DNA from: Amphiura filiformis
Lineage: Eukaryota > Echinodermata > Ophiuroidea > Amphilepidida > Amphiuridae
DNA: 64,000 nucleotides
NCBI RefSeq assembly: GCF_039555335.1
Contig: NW_027305496.1
Coordinates: 186,001 to 250,000, forward strand
Direction of reading: 5' to 3'
Under the pieces are notes generated by a model that made no database searches, was not told the origin of the DNA, and worked only from the letters and a program-made list of their open reading frames with translations. The translations under genes and the position numbers were made by a program. Shown piece after piece: positions 54,888 through 64,000 of this stretch. How positions within the stretch are numbered: the stretch's first letter is position 1; each line of letters starts with the position of its first letter.

Positions 54888-56968
54888 TCTATACTATTAA
54901 AGAGGAACTTGCCGATAATCGATATACTTGGGATCGATTCATCGGTATCATCTCAGAGATTATAGATGAAAAATAAATTAATAGATAGATAAATAAATAA
55001 GTTCTAGCATTTCCAGATGAATGGTAAATACATAGATAGATAGATAAATTAATAAACACAAATAATTATTTGGATCAACCAATGGTGGACTCAAGCTAAC
55101 GCTGTTGCTTCGCTTTACGACAAGCTTTAATACTGCGCACATACTATACGCCAAGATGTTCAAGACGAAAACACTGCTCAGCATTTCGTATTGCTTTGTA
55201 AAATTGTATAACCGTTTGCAAGTACTGTAACCGCTACACAGATGATTTTCGAAAGAAAAAAAGAGATCTAATATTTTGAAAGTGAAGTTTATCCGCTTGT
55301 GGTGACTTTCGATGGAGAGAGGGCATTATTAATAGCATGGTAACCGCAACCGCTATCAACTACATTCGCTTATGATGACTTTCGAAACTTCTTTTGTATG
55401 ACTTTCCGAAGATTTTAAATTCAAGGTAGGCCTATATTGGAAAGTAATTTGAATTTATTCGCTTGTCATGTTGTGATGAATTTCGACGGGGAGGGTGGAG
55501 CATCATTAGCATAGTAACCGCAACCGCTATAATATCTCAACAATGGCGAGATTTCTTTATGACATTGGGTGGAAGGGATGAAAACATTTCGTGAAGTAGG
55601 CATATTAATAGTGAATCCGGCATCTTTTGGCAACATTAACAATGGCGTAGATTTCTTTTGACATGGGGGATGGGTCCGTTTAAATCAATTTTTGCAATAG
55701 GCCTACAGTGAATCCAACATCTTGGCGACAGAATAATTTATGGCAAGCTAATTAGGCCTACTGGTGAATTATATTGTGCAAAAGTGGAACAAATGAGCAC
55801 GAAGACAGCAAAAATTGGCACTTTTTAGTTTGGCCAAAAAATGAGGTTAATTTTGTCAGAAACCCACATCTATCATACATGTGTCAATTTGGGGGTGATT
55901 GTAGTTTGTACGGACCATTGACCTTATCAAAATATTGGGGGGGTATCCCCCACCCCACCACCGGAATGTATGCCTATATGTAACTCAACCTTCTTGAAAC
56001 CCAATGTTGCTATAGGCCTATTTGATGAAACAGAAACAAATATAAAAGAAAGAACGAACGAAAGAAAGAAATAACCCCACATACATGCGTCAACATGGAG
56101 GTCATTCAGTAGACCATGCACTTATCAAAATATTGAGAAATTTATTACTCACCCGGGGATTAAGAACGAAAGAAAGAAAGAGAAACAACGGGAAAGCAAG
56201 AGAGAGAAAGGGAGAGAGAAACGAAAAGAAAGAAAGGGAAAGACAAAGAAAAAATAGACAGAAAGAAAGAAAGAAAGAAGAGAGAGAAAGAAAGTGAACA
56301 AGCAAGAAACAGAAAGAGAGAAATGGAACGCAGGAAAGAGAGAGAGAGAGAAACTGAAAGAAAAAAGAGAAAGACAAAGAAAAAATACGTAAAAAGGGGA
56401 AGGAATGAGGGCAGGAAAGAGGGAAAGAAAGAAAGAAAGAGAAACAACGTAAAAGCAAGAAAGAGAAAGGGAGAGAGAAACAAAGAAAGATAGGGAAAGA
56501 CAAAGACAAAATAGACAGACAGACATCGGGAAAGCAAGAAAGAGAAAGGGAGATACAAACGAAAAGAAAGAAAGGGAAGGACAAAGAAAAAATAGACAGA
56601 CATAAAGAAAGAAAGAAGAGAGAGATAGAGAGAAAGAAAGTGAACAAGCAAGAAAAAGAAAGAGAAATGGAAAGCAGGAAAGAGAGAGAGCTGAGAGAAA
56701 CTGAAAGAAAAAAGGGAAAGACAAAGAAAAAATAAGTAAAGAGGGTGTTTGGTACAAAAATTACGCAACAGATTTTATGCTAAGGAAGTCGTTTGCAAAG
56801 TAGAGGCAAAAAATGGTAGGCCTGGTAGGCCTACCATCACTAACCGCTGTTAAAAGCGATACCAATTGCCATGATTACCATTTCCATCGTTTATACTAAC
56901 CGCCTCCGCTTACTAACCGCTCCCATTTACTCATCTAGCGGGGGCCAGCAAGCGCTGGTACCCGCTAG
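54888..56968 (+). mobile_element. Non-autonomous Helitron, 2.08 kb
   Basis: 5' end TCTATACTATTAAAGAGG preceded by A; 3' hairpin CCAGCAAGCGCTGG followed by TACCCG and CTAG, then T. This fits the canonical TC...CTAG ends and A-T insertion of Helitrons. It contains degenerate units with GTAACCGCAACCGCTAT (55210-55530) and a long purine tract. No Rep-helicase is present. Confidence 0.8.
56040..56760. repeat. Purine-rich (GAAA)n-type tract of about 700 bp
   Basis: The plus strand is almost wholly A and G (GAAAGAAAGAAAGAGAAA phrases) with segmental duplications of GGGAAAGACAAAGAAAAAAT. The three long minus frames rich in Phe, Leu and Ser are products of this composition. It lies inside the Helitron. 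Confidence 0.85.
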
Positions 56969-57254
56969 TAGAGAGTATGACATGAAAACCATGTATCAAT
57001 TTTCATATTAAAATTACAAAACAATGTGCAAAATTCAATTTTTTTTTTTTTTTTTTTTTTAGGTCAACCATGATCCTAGCATTTAGGTCTAGGTCCAGAG
57101 ACACTACAAAACCGAAAAAAAAACTTTGAAAAAAATTATTTAAAAAAAATAAATAAATAAAAAAATTTTAATTTGGGTACCGGCAGGGAATTTCCTGCCG
57201 GGTAATAGGATTATCGGGCGGGACTCGAATTCCCGGGACTCACTCACACCCTTA

Positions 57255-57500
57255 GTCATAGCTGCACTAAGGGTACATTCATGTGTTGGTAGTATCAAAG
57301 GTCACATTATCACATATGAGGTCAACTTGTAAAATATGCTGCAAATGATAAATCTGGTCTCCAGTGAACAGTTCAAATCCAAATGCAACCAGACTTCGGC
57401 CATAGTTGCACTATGGGAGCTTCCATGTAATGGTGATGTTCAAGGTCACACACTGAGGTCAAAGGGCATTTGAGGTCAACTTGTAAAATAGGCTGAAAAT
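57255..57500. repeat. Right part of AGGTCA-type tandem host repeat
   Basis: Two units of about 150 bp with GGTCACA and GAGGTCAACTTGTAAAATA and AATGCAACCAGACTTCGGCC. Confidence 0.65.
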
Positions 57501-57620
57501 GAAAAAAAAATGCACATATGACTTTCTTGCACTTGCACAACTTTGTCTGCATCTGGTGATTTTTTATCATCTTTCTCAATCTCTTTGACCAGCAATTTGC
57601 CTCATTGGAATGTTCTCTTC

Positions 57621-59790
57621 TTAACCTCTTTGTCTACAACATGGGCATTTCTCTTTGTTAAATAAAAACCCTGCTAGGGTGTACAGAAATGGATTGAGGG
57701 TAGAATTGATTGGTAGCACAAATGTTGCTATCCAGGCATAAGCTGTAGGACTGACTTCTATTGCGCCGGCCTGGACAAGGATCGACACAATCCCAATTGG
57801 TACCCAGCAAAAAAAATCAGAGAGGACAAGAAGAGACATTTTCATAGCCATGCGTATTTCTTCATTCGATTGTCGAGAACGTCCGCAATCTCTGCTAGTT
57901 TTTTTTGCAGTGGTGAAGATGTTGATGTAACAGAAGCCCACTACTAAGAAACATACAAGGTTGAGGCCAGTAAACATTGCAGTAGATAAATACATAGATA
58001 CCCTGTTGTAAGCAAGGGTATTCTTTGTATTGCGTTCATTATTATCAGCAAGCCAATTACCATCAATATCTATGATCACTGTCCTAGTGGTAACAGAACT
58101 TTCATTATAAACCTTGAGATTTAAAATCGGCAGACCGACACAAACTTCTGAATTTCTGTAAACATCCGAATCAATGCCTGCTAATATAAAGGAGGCGATG
58201 CTAAAACAAAATGCAAGTGACCAAAGTATACCTACTAATGAACGCGCTGATGTTGTACCCAGGCGTCGTCCACCGAATGGGTACTTAATGCCCAGAAACC
58301 TATCTATGCTTATAAGTGTTATAAAGAAAGCTGAAGCCTCACTGGATAATACAGATAAGGCCCCAGCAAATCTGCACAGCACACTTCTTCGCCAGGTTTC
58401 GGAATTAGATGGGAAAAAATCTGCATAATACCCATCTACTGAAAGCAAAATGATAAGGTATATGCACATAGTGAGATCAGATATTGAGAGGTTTGTGATG
58501 AGGAGAAACTGAACCTTGTTACTATCACGCCTATGCCTAAATCTGGTGTAAAGCGCATACATATTTCCAAATATGCCAAAGATACTCATAAACCACATAA
58601 CAATTCGAAGTAAGTCAAATGTCAACATGCGCTTGCATGTTAGGAATGGAGAGGGTGGCTTATCACTTTCACACTGGACAGATGGTGCATAACAACATAT
58701 TGCACCTCTGGTGACCAAGATGGTGGTTTCATTATTCAACCCTGAAAATATTTGACTGTGTATCCACAGCAGTGGGTTGGCTCTGATGTTTACTGTTTGT
58801 AAAGAGGTACACTTTGACAGTATTGGAATTTGACCTAAATAATTATGAGACAAGTTTAAAAACTGTAAGTGAATGAGACTATCAAAAATGTTTTTGGGAA
58901 GATAACGAAGCTCGTTATGGTCAAGTCTCAGCTCTATGAGGCTGGTTTGGTTTTGAAATGTGTTCGGATTGAGTAAGCGTAGCTTGTTGTTGTGTAACCT
59001 AAGCATTACTAGTATCCTCAGTGATCCAAAAGTGTGGAGTACTGGCTCATGTAAGAAAATACCATCTGTGGATATCACCAGACTATCCAGTCCTTCTTCA
59101 AACTCACCAGGATGCATTGAATGCAATGCATTGTGGGACAGGTCTAACTCATTCAGATTTGCCAGTCCTTCAAACGCACCAGGCTGTATCTCTTGCAATG
59201 TATTGTTATACAGGTATAACCTCTCCAGATTTGTCAGTCCTTCAAACACACCAGGCTGTATCTCTTGTAATGCATTGTTATTCAGGTATAACCTTTCCAG
59301 ACTTGTCAGTCCTTCAAACACACCAGGCTGTATCTCTTGTAATGCATTTTTAGACAGGGATAACGCCTCCAGTCTTGTCAGTCCTTCAAACGCACCAGGC
59401 TGTATCTCTTGCAATGCATTGTTATACAGGTTTAACGTTTCCAGACTTGCCAGTCCTTCAAACACACCAGGCTGTATCTCTTGCAGTGCATTGTTATCCA
59501 GGTTTAACCCTTCCAGACTTGTCAGTCCTTCAAACACACCAGGCTGTATCTCTTGCAATGCATTGTTATACAGGTTTAACGTTTCCAGACTTGTCAGTCC
59601 TTCAAACAAACCAGGCTGTATCTCTTGCAGTGCATTGTTATACAGGTTTAATGTTTCCAGACTTGCCAGTCCTTCAAACACACCAGGCTGTATCTCTTGC
59701 AGTGCATTGTTAGACAGGGATAACCTTTCCAGACTTGTCAGTCCTTCAAACGCACCAGGCTGTATCTCTTGCAGTGCATTGTTATACAGG
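57621..59790 (-). CDS. LRR-GPCR, type-C LGR/relaxin-receptor-like: LRR and 7TM part
   Basis: Open to a stop at 57621. From the GTG at 59681 it gives 686 residues: about eight 24-residue LRRs (NNALQEIQPGVFEGL), three more divergent LRRs, a CCY-containing hinge (329-331), then seven membrane segments (about 355-675). Class A marks are GN in TM1 (373), LSISDL in TM2, Cys435 and Cys514 for the extracellular disulfide, IDRF in place of DRY (459-462) and NPFLY (663-667). LSSEASAF and LPINSTLNPFLYTL are closest in my memory to relaxin receptors and snail GRL101. No intron in the 7TM region. The frame is cut off from its signal region by a one-base deletion at 59790/59791, so the gene may be a pseudogene or the base a sequence error. 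Confidence 0.85.
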
Positions 59791-60150
59791 ATAACCCTTC
59801 CAGACTTGCCAGTCCTTCAAACACACCAGGCTGTATCTCTTGCAATGCATTGTTGCGCAGGTATAACCCTTCCAGACTTGCCAGTCCTTCAAACACACCA
59901 GGCTGTATCTCTTGCAATGCATTGTTAGACAGGTCTAACCACACCAGACCTGCCAGTCCTTCAAACGCACCAGGTTGTATCTCTTGCAATGCATTGTTAG
60001 ACAGGTGTAACCACACCAGACCTGCCAGTCCTTCAAACACACCAGGCTGTATCTCTTGCAATACATTGATATACAGGTATAACCACTTCAGACTTGCCAG
60101 TCCTTCAAACACACCAGACTGTATCTCTTGTAATGCAATACCACTCAGAT
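59130..60150 (-). repeat. 72-bp tandem LRR array (about 14 units)
   Basis: Each 72-bp unit encodes one 24-residue LRR with the core LxxLxLxxNALQEIQPGVFEGL. Units are nearly identical in DNA, including silent sites, which implies recent expansion or gene conversion. The period is a multiple of three and stop-free on the opposite strand too, which creates long antisense frames. Confidence 0.92.
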
Positions 60151-60529
60151 ACAGTCTTTCTAAGGATCTTCCAAACCTTTCAAATGCCAGTGGTTTTATA
60201 CTGTGCAAAGTACTGCCACGCCAGTCAAGAACACGCACTTCATCAAATGGATACATAAAGTGGCTTGTAGACACACTTCCATCTGTGCAGTTACTGATTA
60301 TGGTTACGTTAGCCAAGGTACAGATGCAGTTAGATTTGCAATTCACTTGACAGTGCATATCTATCCAGCTCTTACTGCTTTCACCACATGTAATTATCTC
60401 ATCACTCTCTTGTCCGCTTACAATCAGAAGCTCACTACCCACAAATAAAAGCAAGTATAACACCAGTGTTATCCCTGTATAGCCTATGAGTTTACAAGGG
60501 ATACTCCATTGACAGCCGTGCTTAGCCAT
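59738..60529 (-). CDS. LRR-GPCR: N-terminal part with signal anchor and first LRRs
   Basis: ATG at 60529 starts MAKHGCQWS, then a hydrophobic stretch (residues about 12-36, YTGITLVLYLLLF) that can serve as signal peptide. Next comes a Cys-rich cap (CQVNCKSNCICTLAN, LRRNT-like) and about six LRRs before the frame shifts. Compared with its neighbours the unit at 59781-59800 lacks one base (CAGGATAACC instead of CAGGTATAACC). After that this frame reads SCITMHCKRYSLVRLKD and stops at 59738. It belongs with 57621-59790. Confidence 0.85.
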   Translation of the reverse strand: MAKHGCQWSIPCKLIGYTGITLVLYLLLFVGSELLIVSGQESDEIITCGESSKSWIDMHCQVNCKSNCICTLANVTIISNCTDGSVSTSHFMYPFDEVRVLDWRGSTLHSIKPLAFERFGRSLERLYLSGIALQEIQSGVFEGLASLKWLYLYINVLQEIQPGVFEGLAGLVWLHLSNNALQEIQPGAFEGLAGLVWLDLSNNALQEIQPGVFEGLASLEGLYLRNNALQEIQPGVFEGLASLEGLSCITMHCKRYSLVRLKD

Positions 60530-60717
60530 AGTGATAACATGTTGTCAGCTCTGTTGCATATCACAAAATGATCAGTTTGTCTCAATTGCTTAAATATATT
60601 CTAGATAGAGGTTTAATATTTCAGTTCAACAAGTCAATTACTTGATTGGCTGTAGTATAACACCTGTTATGTGTAGTGATCACCAGTGTACGTGACCAAC
60701 CATGGGCGTATCAATGG

Positions 60718-60979
60718 TATAGCACTGGCAGTGGGCGGGACCACCAGTTTCTCATGGTCTGCCTGGGCCTATAGCACTGGCAGTGGGCAGGACCACCAGT
60801 TTCTCATGGTCTGCCTGGGCCTATAGCACTGGCAGTGGGCGGACCACCAGTTTCTCATGGTCTGCCTGGGCCTATAGCACTGGCAGTGGGCAGGACCACC
60901 AGTTTCTCATGGTCTGCCTGGGCCTATAGCACTGGCAGTGGGCAGGACCACCAGTTTCTCATGGTCTGCCTGGGCCTAT
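60718..60979. repeat. 52-bp minisatellite, five units
   Basis: Five near-identical units (ATAGCACTGGCAGTGGGC, then GGACCACCAGTTTCTCATGG and TCTGCCTGGGCCT). One unit is one base short. It lies 190 bp upstream of the receptor start codon and could affect its promoter. Confidence 0.92.
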
Positions 60980-61084
60980 CAGTGCATCACTGGTGAAACA
61001 GATAATTCTAATCAACGCTGTACATAATATACCGTACTGTGAGTCAGTGACTATATTTCAATGTGTGATAAATGGGCTATTCTA

Positions 61085-62030
61085 GTTGCCTGAAATGTAT
61101 TATATTACCCCCCCATATGGAAGACATGACCTTAATCTTTCACACAGGAATCTACACCCCCTGTGTGGGAGATTGCTCTGATTTCATTTTTGCCTTGAAT
61201 GTATTATATTACACCCGCCCCCAATATGGAAGACATGACCTTAATCTTTCACACAGGAATCTACACCCCCTGTGTGGGAGATTAAGGTGATTTCATTTTT
61301 GCCTTAAATGTATTATATTACCCCCCCCTATGGAAGACATGACCTTACCTTCACACAGGAATCTACACCCCTGTGTGGGAGATTAAGGTGATTTCATTTT
61401 TGCCTTAAATGTATTATATTACACCCCCCCCCAATATGGAAAACATGACCTTAATCTTTCACACAGGAATCTACACCCCCTGTGTGGGAGATTGCTCTGA
61501 TTTCATTTTTGCCTTAAATGTATTATATTACACCCCCCAATATGGAAGACATGACCTTACCTTCACACAGGAATCTACACCCCCTGTGTGGGAGATTGCT
61601 CTGATTTCATTTTTGCCTTAAATGTATTATATTACACCCCCCCCCCCAAATATGGAAGACATGACCTTAATCTTTCACACAGGAATCTACACCCCTGTGT
61701 GGGAGATTAAGGTGATTTCATTTTTGCCTTAAATGTATTATATTACCCCCCCTATGGAAGACATGACCTTACCTTCACACAGGAATCTACACCCCTGTGT
61801 GGGAGATTAAGGTGATTTCATTTTTGCCTTAAATGTATTATATTACACCCCCCCCATGGAAGACATGACCTTAATCCTTCACACAGGAATCTACACCCCT
61901 GTGTGGGAGATTAAGGTGATTTCATTTTTGCCTTAAATGTATTATATTACACCCCCCCTATGGAAGACATGACCTTAATCTTTCACATAGGAATCTACAC
62001 CCCTTGTGTGGGAGATATTAAATTAAGATG
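61085..62030. repeat. 105-bp tandem expansion of a dispersed repeat (about nine units)
   Basis: Units share AAATGTATTATATTACACCC, TATGGAAGACATGACCTTA, CACACAGGAATCTACACCCC and TGTGTGGGAGATT. The family is the dispersed repeat seen at 885-1040 and elsewhere. Alternating GATTGCTCTGATTT and GATTAAGGTGATTT variants suggest higher-order duplication. Confidence 0.9.
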
Positions 62031-62033
62031 ATG

Positions 62034-63022
62034 TCTTTACACAGCCGTGACGTTAGTCACGGCTGTGTCTTTTTTCTTACAGGTTCTTTCTTCTTTCTTT
62101 CTTCTTTCTTCTTTCTGCCGACCACTACATTTGCTCTAGCACTTACATGCTTGTACCGATTTTGACCTAACCTGGTCACAACCATCACTGACCATGCCCC
62201 TACATGTCATATGAAACTCGTGGGGTCAAAGGTCAAGCAGGGGTCATAGGGGTCAAAAACGTGATTTCAACTCAAAATGCTTCTTCTCTCACAGATATTG
62301 TAGGAGAGTGACACCACTTGCACACAGGCATTGTTATTATCCAGTGTCTATGGGGTCCTCACAGATTTGGGGTCAAAGGTCATTAAGGGGTCACTTCCGG
62401 TATAAAACGAAAAACCTTACAAAATTTTTATTTGCTAAGAAAAACAGGACAGTAACGGTATGTTTACAAATAAATTGTAGTTAATCTGTGCATATGTGGT
62501 ATTTTTTTATTTAGGGTCAAAGGTCATTAAGGGGCTACTTCCGGTATAAAACGAAATTCCTTTAAAATGCTTCTTCTCCCACAAATTACGTATGACAGTG
62601 ACGCCACTTGCACACATGCTTTGTTATTACCCAGTGTCTATGGGATCCTCACAAATTTGGAATCAAAGGTCATTAAGGGGTCACTTCCGGTATAAAAACG
62701 AAAAACCTTCATAATTTTTTATTTGCTAAGAAAAACATTGGAGGGTGATGGTATATTCACACGTGAATTGTGTTTACCTATTGAACATGTGGTATTTTTT
62801 TCATTTTTTTTCAAAGGTCATTAAGGGGTCACTTCCGGTCTGAGACGAAAAACCTTCAAAATGCCCCTTTCTGCCACAAATAACATAGCAAAGTGGTGCC
62901 ACTTGCACCCATACATTGACATTAGCTAATGTCTATGGGCGTTTTATATATTTTGAGGTCAAAGGTCATTAAGGCGTCAAAACACGGCTGTGTTCGTGGT
63001 CTTAGACCACAGCTTAGTCTAG
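62034..63022 (+). mobile_element. HINE/Helentron-like element, copy D (different subfamily)
   Basis: Starts TCTTTACACAGCCGTG with a hairpin (ACACAGCCGTG and CACGGCTGTGT). It has a TTCTTTC tract and about three degenerate units with GGGGTCAAAGGTCATTAAGG and CACTTCCGGTATAAAACGA. An inverted ACACGGCTGTGT lies near the 3' end, then the hairpin GTGGTCTTAGACCAC and CTAG (63019-63022) before T. Same plan as copies A-C with unrelated sequence. Confidence 0.65.
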
Positions 63023-63080
63023 TTTAATTTTTGCCTGAAATGTATTATATTGGGCACAAATTCAGCTTTTCCCATTATAC

Positions 63081-63479
63081 ACATGTCACTTGTATGACCC
63101 ACCCTAGGACCCCCGGGGGATGTGCATCATTTACCAACCAATTAGTGATGCAGGGTATAGTCATTTACTCAATATGTGCGTCACAACATACCCCGAGGGG
63201 TGCGTCAGTGTCAGTCACTTTACCTAGGTGTGTCAATGGCTAGGTGCATCAGTGTCAGTCAAAATACCTAAATGGTGAGTCAAATTTGCGTCATGAGGAC
63301 AGTCATAATCCTTAACATGTGCGTCCACAATTTTGACGAGGGCTCAGTCATTGTCGGCAAATGTCCGTCATTGTTTAGACGCACATGTGGGTCATGGTAT
63401 AGTTAAATCCGACGCACCTTTGTTAAGTGACGCACCACCCCTGGGGGTCATAGGGTGGGTCATACAAGTGACACATGTG
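63081..63479. mobile_element. Foldback element with ACATGTCACTTGTATGACCC ends
   Basis: Ends ACATGTCACTTGTATGACCC and GGGTCATACAAGTGACACAT are inverted. The interior repeats GTGCGTCA, CAGTGTCAGTCA and GACGCAC. Non-coding. Confidence 0.7.
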
Positions 63480-64000
63480 CCCCCCTGCCCCTCCCCTTGC
63501 CCCCCCAGTAGCGCTGCCACTGAGCCTCATCCCACCTAATTATGTGATTCTGATAGGAAACATGTTCTACAATGGCAGCTGATTTGTATATTTCTGAAGC
63601 TGACACTTTTCTTTGTAACACTCTTGGCGCTTACAGTTATAAATAGCGGTTTTCTTTGTTTTGCCCAATTCAGGTCAAAATTAAAAGGGGACATATCTGA
63701 CAGTGAAAACTATAAACACTTTGTGGAAAAGAAATACAAATCAACATGGCTTTAATTCAGTTTCTCTGGAGGTAACTGTCTTGTATGGCTATAAATCAAG
63801 GATGTTGATGCTTTCTGTTTATAATACTCCAGTCAGTGTTTTGAGTGCCTGTTATGGTTGTATAATATTACAGGTATAAAGCTAGGGTTTTGATGTCTTT
63901 TGTTATTTAATATTCCAAATCGGAGTAATATCACAAGAGTATAATGTTATGATTGCCTATAGCTACAAATTATAAAGTAACCAATTTCAGTGGCTTGATT
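63480..64000. other. No recognised feature
   Basis: AT-rich end of the window after a C-rich stretch at 63480-63510. Nothing nameable. Confidence 0.5.

Larger units (their letters stand above)
54744..57254. mobile_element. hAT-like element interrupted by a Helitron
   Basis: Ends TAGGGGTGTGA and TCACACCCTTA, flanked by GTCATAGC (54736-54743 and 57255-57262). The arms pair (AATATGAAAATTGATACATA near 54800, complement near 56995). Without the Helitron insert it would be about 430 bp. Confidence 0.82.

Noticed and set aside
56102..56768. Three minus frames of about 180-202 aa rich in Phe, Leu and Ser, resembling membrane proteins
   Set aside because: They are translations of a purine/pyrimidine microsatellite-like tract; all three frames are open at once and show no domain.
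58960..59928. Long plus-strand frame (322 aa) and others at 59021-60350
   Set aside because: They lie antisense to the 72-bp LRR units. The repeat has no stops in these frames, so length is an artefact; the minus strand has the LRR and 7TM motifs.

Overview
The window looks like a piece of a large, repeat-rich, AT-rich animal genome, most likely a marine invertebrate deuterostome (echinoderm or hemichordate grade). The evidence is a spliced metazoan STAM gene with GT-AG introns, a type-C LGR-like (relaxin-receptor-like) receptor gene with an expanded LRR array, tRNA-derived SINE and LINE remnants, Helitron/HINE elements and many hAT, TTAA-target and TA-target MITEs. The exact species cannot be read from the sequence.

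STAM (minus strand, 39586 down to 3134, about 36.5 kb) is rebuilt here from 11 coding exons whose phases all agree. They total 1716 nt and encode about 571 aa: a VHS domain, UIM, SH3 domain, GAT coiled region and a Pro/Gln/Met-rich tail. The product is the ESCRT-0 subunit that partners Hrs/HGS and sorts ubiquitinated receptors on endosomes. Three of its exons carry tandem copies of their own 3' half plus 5' splice site in the following intron (5103-5667, 8612-9486 and 23219-23866). The middle set holds four copies that are each exactly 123 nt between a CAG and a GT and have matching phase, so they could act as cassette exons.

A divergent promoter of about 213 bp with a perfect CRE (TGACGTCA) separates the STAM start from a plus-strand first coding exon (39800-39890) of an unidentified gene. 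A possible second exon with matching phase lies at 42483-42547.

At the right end, 57621-60529 (minus) is a single-exon LRR-GPCR with about 14 near-identical 72-bp LRR units and a 7TM domain. One base is missing in the LRR array and shifts the frame, so it is either a pseudogene or a sequence error. A 52-bp minisatellite lies just upstream, followed by a block of about 0.95 kb of 105-bp repeats.

Nearly everything else is transposon-derived, much of it nested. Examples are three HINE/Helentron-like elements (11252-14564), at least seven elements with 8-bp target duplications, TTAA-flanked foldback elements in three copies, and a Helitron inside a hAT inside an AGGTCA-rich tandem repeat. Four unrelated 1-2 kb TIR elements each carry an internal short motif repeated about five to seven times. 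No autonomous transposase, rRNA gene, intact tRNA gene or CRISPR array was found.
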